Below, piece after piece: positions 32,031-42,230 of a stretch of DNA of 64,000 nt (its first letter is position 1; every line of letters starts with the position of its first letter). A program made the position numbers and the translations under genes. This stretch comes from Progne subis subis (lineage: Eukaryota; Chordata; Aves; Passeriformes; Hirundinidae). The stretch lies in NCBI GenBank assembly GCA_022316685.1, contig JAKJHU010000824.1, forward strand, positions 52,084-116,083, given 5' to 3'. The notes below the pieces were generated by a model. It saw only the letters and a program-made list of their open reading frames with translations. It ran no database searches and was not told where the DNA came from.

Positions 32031-32089
32031 CTTTGTGCTCCGCTTTGTGTTTCCTGAACTGACCAACGAATGACCATTCTAGTGCACTG

Positions 32090-34570
32090 TTGTCTTACAC
32101 GCATTCGCAGTGTGATTCGGCCTTCCACATTGTGCACAATGAAACAAGACAGACACAGGCTTCTGTGCCTTTTCTACCCTGTTTCTTCCTGGTCCGAGCA
32201 CCCCATTGCTGCTTGTGCACCCCCTGGGGAACGATCCAGGTGGGCTGCAGAGCAGCAGCCACAGCCAGTTGCACGTCTGTAGGCACGGCTGGCTGGACCG
32301 CTGTAGCCACCGTCGGTTGGACAACCGTAGTCATGGCTGGCTGTACAGCCGTAGCGATGGCAACCATCTGTTGGCTGGAAGAGGTTACCCTCGCACAGGC
32401 CCCAACCATCTCCGATATGGAGGGTTCCCCAGGAAGCGCCTCAATTATCCTCTTGCAAACAGCATTGCAGTTGCTTCGAGCAAGGGACTGAAGCATGAGC
32501 TTCCTTGACACAGGATCACTCACCTGCTTCTCAACCACAGCAGTCAGCCCTCCTGCAAAGCACAGGAAGGGCTCATCAACTCCCTGGACGATCGTTGTAA
32601 AGGACTGCTGTGGAGTAGCCAGCTGTAAGGTCTGAACCAGGACTGCCATGCCTGTCTGCTGGCACTGCTCCCGGACCAAGGGGTCAAAACCAGCCTGCCC
32701 GTCAGCCCTGGTATAATTGCCTATTCCCATTAGCATATCGGTATTAACCATACACCTAGGATCACCTGGACCCAGTGTTGTATTCCGTTCCACCACTCTG
32801 ACTGCCAACTGAGTCCATTTATGCTCAAAGAAGTCATATTCAACCAGTGGGAAAAGGGCTCGAGCCAAGCTCTGAATGTCAAAGGGTGTCAAAGACTGGC
32901 ATTAAAATAATGGAGAACCTGCATCACCTCGGCTGAGCCCATATATACTTTCTGACTGCATCACGCAGTTCTGTCAAAGCCTGCCAAGCCAAGGGTTGGT
33001 AGATATTATGAGTAGCACCCTGAAGAACAGGGAAGGCCTGAAGACCCTCAGATGAAGCAGTAGCATCTACCTTATCCTGCCCTGTAGACCCCACAGGGTC
33101 AGATGCAGGCACTACAGGTCCCACACTAGCACTTAATCCTTCAACCTTAGCCTTTACTTCATCCCAGAACTGGCCGCGGTCTCTCGGCGTTACGGTCACC
33201 TGACAGGGGGGAAGTGTCCAAGCTGTTGACGACGAGCCAACAACGCAGGAACTTTTGCTGTTATCAAAGACCGGCCGCTTTCCAGCCGTGTCCCCGCTTG
33301 CGCTGAACTTAACCACCTCGCAGCCCGTAGCCACCGCAACGCTCGCAGCGGGAAGCGGGGGCGGGGTCAGACCAGCCGCTGGTGTCGGGCCCGCCGCATC
33401 CGCAACAGAGCTGGAACCCGCACTGGCCGCCAGAGACCGGTCAGATGGCTCTGCGGCAGGCACGACTGCTAGGAGGGTCGTGTTGCGTCTAATCGGGGGC
33501 AGAGATCACGCCTCCTTCCCTGGCGGGGCCGCGTCGATCCCTGCCGGCTGTCTATTAAAGCTGGTCACCTCAGAGCCTCTTCCCGCCCCGTGAGCACCGC
33601 CTGCAGCCCATGGGGCTGGCGCGGGAGGCGGACTGTCCGGAACCCCCCCGAGAAGGGGTCCCTCGGGGGCCCGGGAGCCCATGGCCCCCCCCACCCCAGA
33701 GCGGGGCGAAGCTGTCAGCCCGCGCATGGGGGCGGCGCCTGCCGAGGGACTGACCGGGGCCCTGCCTCCGGCAGTGTCCCGCGGCGGTGCTGGGGCGGAG
33801 GTGGCCAATGCAGCTGCCTCTGGGCCTGGTCTGGGTGCCAGGGCGGGCAGCGTGACGTCACCCGACTCCCACGGATACGTGACGGTCGTGCGACAAAGGA
33901 GACAATGTATAGTAACTGAATTCTCGCCAAACGAAAGCGGAGCCCGCTTCTCCGGGCCCCCCACCCCCATCAAAGCAGAAAAGGCATGGAGGGGAGGCGA
34001 CTCCGCCCCGCTCCGGCTGCCCTGCAGAGTGGGGGTCGGCGGGACCGGCCCCGGACTCGGGGGGGCTCTGCCCCGCCTCTGCCCGAGACCAGCGCCGGAA
34101 CCCGAGGGGGGGAAACCCCCCTGCGCAGGAACAGGGGATGGAGGGGAAGAATCGCAGAGAATCTCAAGTTCAGATCCCAGATCTGAAACAATGACCCTGC
34201 CTCCTTCCAGCTCTCTGTCCCGCTTTGGAACGGGGCTCCCAGCCATCGAGCTGTAAAGGGTCGACTTAAAAACCGCTTTCTCAAATAATTTCCATTGCAA
34301 AATTAATTCTGCAATTTCTTCCTCATGTTCTATATCAATGCAGTCTAACATCTTCATGAGATACCACTCTCGACGATTTATCACGGACCCTGGAGTGGGA
34401 AAGAACCCATGTCTTCTGCCCCATGCAAATAGACTCTGAAGCCCCTCTTGGGATATCTGAGCATCCTTCCGCTGCAAGATATCCTCCCAAAGTTCCCAGA
34501 CTAAAGAATCCTTCATGATAGACAGAAACCAGGCAAAGAGGGGAAAGAAAACCTCACCAAAACGCTCCAC
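32090..34570 (-). pseudogene. Element B: gag (matrix, Pro-rich, capsid, zinc knuckle)
   Basis: Matrix-like start at 34570-34250 (VWELWEDILQRKDAQI, SLFAWGRRHGFFPTPGSV), then a Pro/Gly/Ala-rich region to about 33506. After a frameshift it continues at 33463-32924 and, after another frameshift, as capsid at 32892-32380: LARALFPLVEYDFFEHKW, QGVDEPFLCFAGGL in the major homology region place, and SRKLMLQSLARSNCN. A stretch of five 8-residue repeats (TAVQPA-type, about 32355-32225) follows. A CCHC knuckle, CAQCGRPNHTANAC (C-x2-C-x4-H-x4-C), is encoded at about 32135-32094 in a third frame. Gag forms the particle shell and binds genomic RNA. At least three frameshifts make it non-functional. Confidence 0.88.
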
Positions 34571-34582
34571 ACGGGGTCACCA
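34565..34582 (-). promoter_or_regulatory. Primer-binding site of element B
   Basis: On the minus strand TGGTGACCCCGTGTGGAG lies two bases after the LTR end. The first ten bases match the tRNA-Trp type PBS of avian alpharetroviruses, as in element A. Confidence 0.78.
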
Positions 34583-34584
34583 GA

Positions 34585-35028
34585 TGTCACCGAGATACAC
34601 AAATCAATCACGCGCAGACATAAATAATTCACAAGCAGAGAACCCTCTGATTCCAGCTCACTGCCTTGAGAACGGAGAGAGCAGGAAAAAGAAGGCCTCC
34701 TTGTTTATTCTTTACTTTTTTATACATTTGTGGACCTGGCAGAAGATTGGCTTTTTGGGTTTCCACTCCTCAGCCTCAGTGGTCAGACCCACTGTCAGTT
34801 ACAGTTGTTTTTCAGGTTAGAAATATGCAAACAAAGGACAAAGAATGAGAAACAAAGGGTTTGTTTATGTTACATCTATGGGAAAGGTAGAAAACTGCTC
34901 CTAATATTGTACAGTGACTAAAAGATCTGTAGAAAACTGCTCCTAATATTGTACAGTGACTAAAAGATCTGACTCCATTATGAATTTCAAGAAGGCTAAT
35001 AAGAAAGCTCAGAAAAACCAGGGTAACA
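34585..35028 (-). mobile_element. 5' LTR of element B with a 42 bp internal duplication
   Basis: Same LTR family as 22722-23108 and 28079-28466. Begins TGTTACCCTGG at 35028 on the minus strand and ends in CA at 34586-34585. A 42 bp unit is present twice in perfect tandem (34888-34929 and 34930-34971). The other two LTRs have it once, which explains most of the extra length. Confidence 0.92.
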
Positions 35029-35560
35029 GTAAAATAAAAAAAATCCTGAGAGAGTCAGAATACAACCTGACACCCAGTTAGTCAGTATGTTGCTTGCAGT
35101 CCAATCAAATTGTGGCTGCAGTTCTCCTGGAGCAACAGATGTGGTTTTGTAGAAGCAGTGCTCCTGTAGAAGGGTGTAGTTTTCCTCTGAAGGTCCAGTG
35201 GTGGTGTAGATGGGTCTGGTCTTCCTCTGGGAATCCAGTGGAAACAGGCTGCTTCTGGTGTTTAAATCTCAGCTTATATCCAGGTGGGAATGCTTGGCTC
35301 CTCCCTCTGGGTGGAGCATCTCACAATGGGATGATGTAATTTTATCAGTCATGCAGTGAGAGGCAATGGCCCATTAACAGAAGATATCTCCCTGGAGGGA
35401 GGATGGGTCATGGAAGAGATCAAGAACACTGCCCCCTTTGGTTTTAACCGCTGGGCCATTAACCAAAGATATCTCCCTGGAGTTATGAGAAATGGGTCAT
35501 GGAACAGTTTTTACTTGGATCTCCAGTTGGTTTGTTTTCAAACTAGCACACTGGGAGAAG
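35029..35560 (-). mobile_element. LTR-like element H, copy 1 (minus)
   Basis: Reverse-complement counterpart of 38390-38900. Shared words include GGAGGAGCCAAGCATTCCCA with CCTGGATA, CCACTGGATTCCCAGAGGA, GTCAGGTTGTATTCTGACTC and TTATTTTAC. The order (TATA-like GATATAAG, then a poly(A)-type AT-rich end) fits an LTR. It abuts the 5' LTR of element B exactly at its inner AT-rich end, so B probably inserted into it, or recombination joined them. Confidence 0.65.
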
Positions 35561-35880
35561 TGGGACCACACTGGGAAACTACTGTGAGAAGTTTGGAGAG
35601 ACTGGTCTACATTGTGGGTGACTGGGCAGGACTGGGAGCATGCAGGGAGGGATTGGGATCATCTGTGGAGTGACTGGGACTATACTAGGGGCAACTGGGA
35701 GAACTGGGAACACACGGGAGGAAAGTGGGAGCAACTGGGAGCAACTGGAACCATGCTGGGGCAAACTGCATCATAATGGGGAATGACTGGCAGCGACTGG
35801 GCTCCTACTGGGAGTGCTGACAAAACTGAAAGCACACAGGGTGGGGACAACTAGGCTGATACTGGGAGCAGCCTCTTCTG
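35550..35880 (+). repeat. Degenerate ACTGGGA minisatellite
   Basis: The word ACTGGGA(GCA) recurs about a dozen times at irregular short spacing, for example GCAACTGGGAGAACTGGGAA and GGGAGCAACTGGGAGCAACT. It has no coding potential. Confidence 0.8.
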
Positions 35881-35915
35881 GGACCAGGACCACTGAACCC
35901 CTTTCCAGTGAAACA

Positions 35916-36650
35916 TGAACTTCAAAGGAATTCAGGGTTTTAGAAAAGTTAAGGTTTTAGCTAAAGATAAGCTTTGCCTGAATTAGTTAAAGTAGATCGA
36001 TAGATAGATAAGCTGTGCTGGAAATAATTAGGAGTCAATGGTTAGTTGAAAGGAAATGAATCTAAAATGGCTATCCCAGATCTAAATAACTAATTGTTTG
36101 TCACTTTTGTATTTGTTTAGCTGTGTTTATAATGAGAAACAGAAGAAACTGGTAAATAGATCTAAGAACACAGACAACTGTAAATCTCCTAACATCCAGA
36201 AGCCCATTGAACAGTCACGGAAACAGGAAACTGGAGTTCTACTCGGTTCCATTTGTCTTGTTATTCATTGAAAAGGTTGAAAATTTAGAATGAAGAAGAC
36301 TCTCCTTGCTTCCTCTTTTTATGATCCCTCCCCATAAAAGAGACCACTGACCTAATTCAAAGAACAAACTATACATGCTTAATGGCCTTTTATCTAATTA
36401 TAATATGAAGCAGAGGATGCCAAGCATTAGTGTTATGAATGTATTAGTATTTGTGGTATTCAACACTTATATAAATAAATAGAGTCTGTAATCACTTGTA
36501 ACTTTGCAGTGCATATTAGGGAGTGATCCCACACAGCTGCTCGGCATCGCATTAAACCTACACTTTCTAACTCTAACCTGTTAGAGGGTCTTTTGTCCGT
36601 CACAGTTGGGTATTGATATTAGATCAATATCCATATTTTAATAAATCATC
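35916..36650 (+). mobile_element. Solo LTR, family I, copy 1
   Basis: Closely colinear with 40973-41630: AAAGTTAAG near the start, TAGCTGTGTTTATAATGAG, GCATTGAAAAGGT-type block, GTATTCAACACTT, AATAAATAGAGTCTGTAAT and TGTTAGAGGGTCTTTTGTCCGTCACAG near the end. It contains an AATAAA-type signal before a T-rich U5. No internal retroviral sequence adjoins, so it is a solo LTR. Confidence 0.75.
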
Positions 36651-36655
36651 CATCA

Positions 36656-37050
36656 TCCCACCCCTCCAGCCCTAGCACATCTCGCTGGGGTCCCAGTAAT
36701 CCCAGGTGTCCTCCACTCTTGGGGTCCCCGCTTTGGGGTTCTGGGGGTCTCCTCTCTCAGGGGTCTCACTTAGGGAAACTGCAGCTTTCCTGAGGCTCCC
36801 CAAACCTGGTGTCACTGCCCCCCACCAGTCCCGTGCGATCTCCACATGGCACCGGCAGAGCTTGGAGGGCCCAGCCAAGGAAGCCCAACCCCGCTGTGTG
36901 GGCACCCACATCCGCCCGCCCCCTGCCACAGCTCTGCCACCACCGCCACTGGGACCCCCAAAAACACCCCCCAAGGACCCCCAATGTCCCCCCGAGGGGC
37001 TTCTGCAGCTCGGCTTTGGAGCCTTGCAAACTCCAAATATCTCCCCTGAA
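36656..37050. other. GC-rich non-coding sequence
   Basis: C-rich sequence with multiple short open frames on both strands, none with a recognisable domain. It ends at AT-rich LTR-like DNA. Confidence 0.45.
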
Positions 37051-37620
37051 ACAAGGCAGAAAAGAACTTTATAACAACAGTTGTTGGAGTGGTATGTATT
37101 TTTAATTGACGTTGAGGTGCATGGGGATTAACTTCACTAAAGACATGCATGAACACTAGAGAGCTTGCCTCTCTTATTTTTCTTTGGGGTCTTACATATG
37201 CATGGCATTTCAAAATCTGCCTTATAGATATTTATTCTCTGGCCTCACTCATCCTCACTTTCTATGGTAATTAACTCCTCTTGGTACATCCTCTTGGGCA
37301 TGCTTAGTTCCCCATGGTGGTCTCCAAGGGTCTCTAGAAGATGAAAGAAATGGAGTTTTCCTCAGTGAACTCTTCACCTTTCTTTTTCTTGTGTGTGCTT
37401 TGGTCCTTTTGGCACTTTTTCAAGGCAAGACATCAGTTTCTAGTGAGTCTGTGTATTTCTCTTTATTTGCATTTTTTGCTTTGTTATCTTGTTATGTTTA
37501 GGTTAGTCTTTCTTGTTATCACGGAGGGGTCCTGGATGTTTGTACTGCTTTAAAATATGTAAACAGGCACAGCACTCGATATTCACTAAATGCCTTCTAA
37601 AATGTACAGTACATTCTAAA
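37050..37620 (-). mobile_element. Possible 3' LTR of a decayed ERV (element G)
   Basis: AT-rich sequence following the env-like remnant on the minus strand. It is placed here mainly by position and by the abrupt compositional change at about 37050. No clear terminal TG/CA pair or paired LTR is available in the window. Confidence 0.35.
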
Positions 37621-37639
37621 ATACAGTGTATGCTCTTAA

Positions 37640-38330
37640 GTTTGCTATAAAGATTAGCTAGAATTTTCAATCCTCTATCTCATGCCCTCCCTTTTCTATA
37701 GACCCAGTAAATTCTTTTACTACTACTGGGGCATCTCTCTAGCTTTAACTCACTATCTTGATAAGTCTCTTTTAACATTATCCTATGTGTTTTAGATAAT
37801 GAGGTTAAAATTGCAACTCGCTTTAAAATCCTCTCGTTCTATATGAGTACTACAATAGATGTTATTAAATTTATACTAAATAAGATCAGCAAAAAAATGA
37901 TGGGGTGACATAGGGTGTTTAAGATTCTAGTTGCATTTAGTGACTATCGAAAGAGTGCATCCAACAAGAGTTGTGGCTTGTGTCTTGCTTTACTTTTTGT
38001 AGAACTCTCCTTATTTCTTTTGTATCATCTTGGACAGCCTACTACAGTTTTTTGTCTGTTCTCTTGAATTTCTTTTACAATTTTGTTCAAATCTTCATGC
38101 TTTATTAATTGCTTTACTAGGGTAAGGTTTATTCTAATAAGAGTGGCTAACAATTACTGATAGGTTTTATAATTAGACTTGATTAACTGGTGGGATATAA
38201 CTGGCGCTAAATATGAAAAGTTGTACCTGACAATCTTAACAAAATTGTAGATACAGAAATTAGAATGATTTTTAGCAGGTAAGGATATATTATTTCTACC
38301 TTGTCCTAGGTTACAGTGTAAGATGTGCCC
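37640..38330 (-). pseudogene. Element G: decayed env transmembrane subunit
   Basis: Minus-strand translation in broken frames gives a coiled-coil-like piece (LIKHEDLNKIVKEIQENRQ, about 38110-38040), then KEIRRVLQKVKQDTSHNS (about 38010-37960). A hydrophobic anchor (CHPIIFLLILFSINLITS, about 37900-37850) and a short basic tail follow. Helix-rich ectodomain, membrane anchor and tail in this order suggest the end of a retroviral env. Stops and frameshifts are numerous; the family is not identified. Confidence 0.5.
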
Positions 38331-38389
38331 AAAGTATGTATTCTCTCACCATCTACATGAGCTGTTGAAGCTAGGTTGGGCAGTGTTTC

Positions 38390-38900
38390 CCTTGCCCCCT
38401 CCCTCCAGACTCTCTTCTGTTAATGGCCCATCAATGCCCTGCTGCATGACTCATAGATAACTCCCTCCAGGAGCTATCTCTGTTTAATGGGCAATCAAGG
38501 ACCCATTGCAAGACTGATAAAATGATATCAGCTCATTGTGAGATGCTGTGCCCAGGGGGAGGAGCCAAGCATTCCCACCTGGATAGAATGTGGGATTTGG
38601 GACAGCACAGGCAGCCTTACTCACTGGATTCCCAGAGGACAAGAGCTACCAGACCTTTCTGTGGGAACACTGCTTCAACCAGACCACTTCATCTGGACTG
38701 CTACCACCACCACAGGGTATCAGGTTGTATTCTGACTCTGGCAGTGATCTTTTCTACTATTGCATTTATTTTATTTTACCTTTTATTTTCACCTCATATT
38801 AATTTTTTTTTTTCTGACTTGGAGTCTCTCATTGGTTTTGCTTTCAAGCCAGCACATGTCAACATCTCTTTCACCTACTTTCTCTGTTAGAATTGACCAG
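38390..38900 (+). mobile_element. LTR-like element H, copy 2 (plus)
   Basis: Same family as 35029-35560 in the opposite orientation, matching over the promoter-like part (GGGGGAGGAGCCAAGCATTCC), the middle (CACTGGATTCCCAGAGGACA) and the GGTTGTATTCTGACTCTGGC end. It is followed by an AT-rich stretch with ATTTATTTTATTTTACC. No internal region adjoins. Confidence 0.65.
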
Positions 38901-39655
38901 TCCTTCCTCTCTTTGATCACTAATTTGGTCAAATAGGACTAAAAAGCAATGATCCCTTGCAACATGTTGATCTGCTCAGTATATTTCACATTTTCCCATT
39001 TATTAGGTATCAAGACTTAATTCTGACATGTAAAAAATACAGTCTTTCAGCTTTAAGAGGCAGAGGGCATGAATTCCATTGAAATTGTCTCATTAATATT
39101 TATTTTTCTTCAGAGTGGCTCATGAACTGTTTCAAGTTCGGGTAAGCAATTAATGCATTGGTGACTCTAAAAGATAGGGGAAAAATGATTGTGAGCAAGC
39201 AAATAATGGCTTGCTTAGGGACACAGCAGTCTCTGCATTTTTAGAAGAGAATTTCATTACATTTTTTGAGCTTTAAAGAAGCAAACAAAGAAAAAAAAAG
39301 CTTTATATGTTGAGAAGTATCATATATAATTATGCAAGTGTTAATGTGAGAATCTACAGAGTGTCATGCCTAATGATACATGTAGTTGTGCAGGTTTTTT
39401 GCCAAACGTTTATGTGCAAAAGATTGGATAGGTGGGATTGCACTGTGTGCAATTTGTCCCACAGGATTAACTATGGAACACCAGATATATTTCTATAAAT
39501 ACAGCTATGATTGATTCTGATCCGGTTTAGACAGAAAGATTTATTCACCCCACAGAGTAAATTTAAAAGAGTTATTTGCTCCACAGTATAAAATTTATAA
39601 AAATTATAGAATATAGTGCTCTAGGAAGCAATTTGGAAGTAAAGAGGGCTTTGCT
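38901..39655. other. AT-rich intergenic sequence, nothing recognised
   Basis: No gene, no long open frame with a domain. Direct TTTATTCACCCCACAGAG / TTATTTGCTCCACAGTA repeats lie at about 39540-39590. Confidence 0.5.
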
Positions 39656-40174
39656 GGAGTTGTTTGAGCCCATTGCAGGCAGAGCCTCCTGCTCCAGCAG
39701 GAACTGCCTTTCCTGTGCCAGGACCAGGGCAGATCCCGCTGCAGGAAAAGCCCCAGGCCAGCCCCAAGACAGTGAAGGCCTCGGGCACAAGTGCAGAGTG
39801 CCGTGCTGGGAGCTGTGCCAGGGAGAGCCTGAGGCACCAAAGGCACCTTGGCGGCAGCAGCTGCTTCCAGGCCATGGCCAGAAGCCTCCCTTGGCAAGGC
39901 GGCCTGGTGGCCACCACTGCAGAGCTGCTGCTCCAGGGCTCATTTCTGGCTGGGCTCTGCCCCAGCCCACAGAGTGTGACCTCAGCCCTGACTCTGTCCC
40001 AGCTGCTGTGCCTGAGCCCTGCAAAGCCTAAAGGTCACCTGTGCCAGCCTGGCTCTGTCAGCCCCTGGGGCAGGGCAGGGAAAGGCCAGAGAAGGGGCTG
40101 GCTTTGGCTGCTGCATGTGGGCTCCAGCAGAGACAAGGAGGAGTCAAGGGAGTGGATGGAGTCCAGTGAGCAGC

Positions 40175-40470
40175 CCCTTCTCCCCATGCAATCCTGGAAT
40201 GGTTTGGATGGGAAGAGCTCTGCAGTGCTCATCTCATCCAAACCCCTGCCATGAGCAGGGACATCTTTCACCAGATCAGGTTGTTCAGAGCCCTGTCCCT
40301 GCTGGACTTGAATGTTTCCAGGGATGGGGCATTGACCACCTCCCCGGGAACCTGTCCTGCTGTATGACCAACCTCATTATCAAAAATTTCCTCCTTATCT
40401 CCCCTTATCTGAACCTCCCTTCCTTTAGTTTAAAATCACCACCCTTTGTCCTACTGTGACAGGCCCCACT
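40175..40470 (-). repeat. CR1 LINE 3'-end fragment
   Basis: Reverse-strand CR1: GGAATGGTTTGGATGGGAAG, CCATGAGCAGGGACATCTTT, AGGTTGTTCAGAGCCCTGTC, TTGAATGTTTCCAGGGATGG, then CTCCTTATCTCCCCTTATCT and ACCACCCTTTGTCCTACTGT. It is longer than the corresponding piece at 12790-12912. Confidence 0.88.
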
Positions 40471-42230
40471 AAAACCTTTGTCCACCAGTGCATTTCCAAT
40501 CAGCTGGGTTTCCAAGGCAATTCCATTACAGGTGACCCAGGTGTAGTGTCCCAGGGAGGGCTGCCATGGAAGCAGTGCCCAGCACTGCCCCTTTCTGTCT
40601 TGCTGAGCTGGCCTTTGGCCCTGGCAGTGGCATTTGCTGCTGGTTCCGTGGCGCCTGAGCAGCCAGCGCGGCACAGGGCAGGTGGCCGTGGCACAAGCCC
40701 CCAGCAAGGGATCCCCTCTGGCTCTGGGCAGTGACACCAGCCCTGAGCAGGGGGCTGGTGCAGAGGAGTCAGTGCAGTGTCCATGGGCACAGCCCCTTGC
40801 CATGGCCCAGGGGAGGTTGGGATGATGATCCACCCTCACTCCTGGCCCAGGGCAGGGCTGCAGGGCCCTTCCCCACAGCCTGTCTGCACACAAGCACTTC
40901 CAGGGCTCTCTGCATTTCCCTTGTCCTCACTCTTGGCTCACTCACACACCTCCCAGCTGAGATGTTAATTTTGAGGAACTAAGGATTTTTAGGAAAGTTA
41001 AGATAATAAATTGCTGAATTAACTGAAGTAGATAGGTAATCTTTGTTCGCAGTTAACAGAAGCCGGATCTTAGATAAGCTACCCCGGATTTAGTAACTCA
41101 TTGCTTGTCAACTTTATGTTTATGTAGCTGTGCCTGTAACGAAAAACAAGATGTAGTAAATAAGATATAAGATAACTGCAGACTTCCTGCTTGAAGAACC
41201 CATTCAATGCAGGAAACTATAAGTTTTACCAAGGATTCTGTGTCACGAATGCATTGAAAAGGTAGAAAGGTCAGGACGAGGAAGACTCACCTTACTTCCT
41301 CATTTTAGGTGACCCATTCCCAGAAGAGACCCCTGACTCATTTTAAGAAACAAAGTACCCATGCTTAATAGCCTTTTTGCCAATTAGCATACGAAGCGAG
41401 GAATGGGAGGCGACAGGGGTATGAATATGCATTTGTATTTTGGGTATTCAACACTTCTGTAAATAAAAGGCTTTGTAATTACCTGTGAATTTTGCAATGT
41501 GAATTAGGGAAATATCCTGCCCTGCTGCCTGGCCGTAATAAACATACACTTTAAACTGTTAGAGAGTTTTTGTCCGTCACAGTTAGGTATCGATAGTAGA
41601 TCAATACCCATATTTCTTTAATAAGTCACAACAACCCACCCAGAGCGTTGAGCTGCAAGGAGGTCAAAGCTTGTCTTTCCTTCAGGTGCTGGTCTAATTC
41701 TGCCTTCAGCCAACTCTGGATTTGTTTTTATTGTAGAACTTCCTGAGTGTCTAAAACATTCCTTGCATGGTTCTGCCTTGGGGAGCGGCAACCTCCTTGG
41801 TGGCACCTTGGGCTTGGCACACACTTGAGGAGATTGTCTGAAACTCAGGAGTCTTAGATCGCTAAAAAAGGAAGAAAGCTCCTCTTTGTCTGAGTGCAGC
41901 TAGTTCTCTGAGCAAAGCAGGTCCCAGGTGAGTGACGGGAGTCAGGATGGGGTTGGAGGATGTGGAACAAAGGTGTCCACACTGGGTCAGACCTCAAGGC
42001 ACAGCTTCCCTGACCTGGCCAGACCTCCTGAGGAAAGACCCTGGATCAGTATCAGTCACTTAATGCTGCAGTCACCTCTGCTCTAAAGAGAAGAATATTC
42101 CTTGAAAATAGAAATGTGGATTTGTTAGAATCTCTTTGAAATATTTCTCCATAAATCTAGGAAAAAAGACTTCCTAGTGAACTGCAGCAGACCAGAGGGA
42201 AATCAAGGCACAGCCATGGTTTTTGTTGAG
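40245..42230 (+). repeat. Local duplication, copy 2 (pair at 12785-13560)
   Basis: Colinear with copy 1, with extra material at about 40360-40740 and 40870-41785, the latter including a solo LTR. Shared right-hand blocks run from GGTGGCACCTTGGGCTTGGC (about 41801) to CAGAGGGAAATCAAGGCACA (about 42192). Divergence between copies is visible by eye, so the duplication is not recent. Confidence 0.75.
40973..41630 (+). mobile_element. Solo LTR, family I, copy 2
   Basis: Begins TGTTAATTTTGAGGAACT and ends near AATAAGTCACA. Carries AATAAAAGGCTTTGTAATTA at about 41461-41480 as poly(A) region and GAGAGTTTTTGTCCGTCACA near the end. It interrupts the duplicated block relative to copy 1, so it was inserted after, or lost from, the other copy. 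Same family as 35916-36650. Confidence 0.8.
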
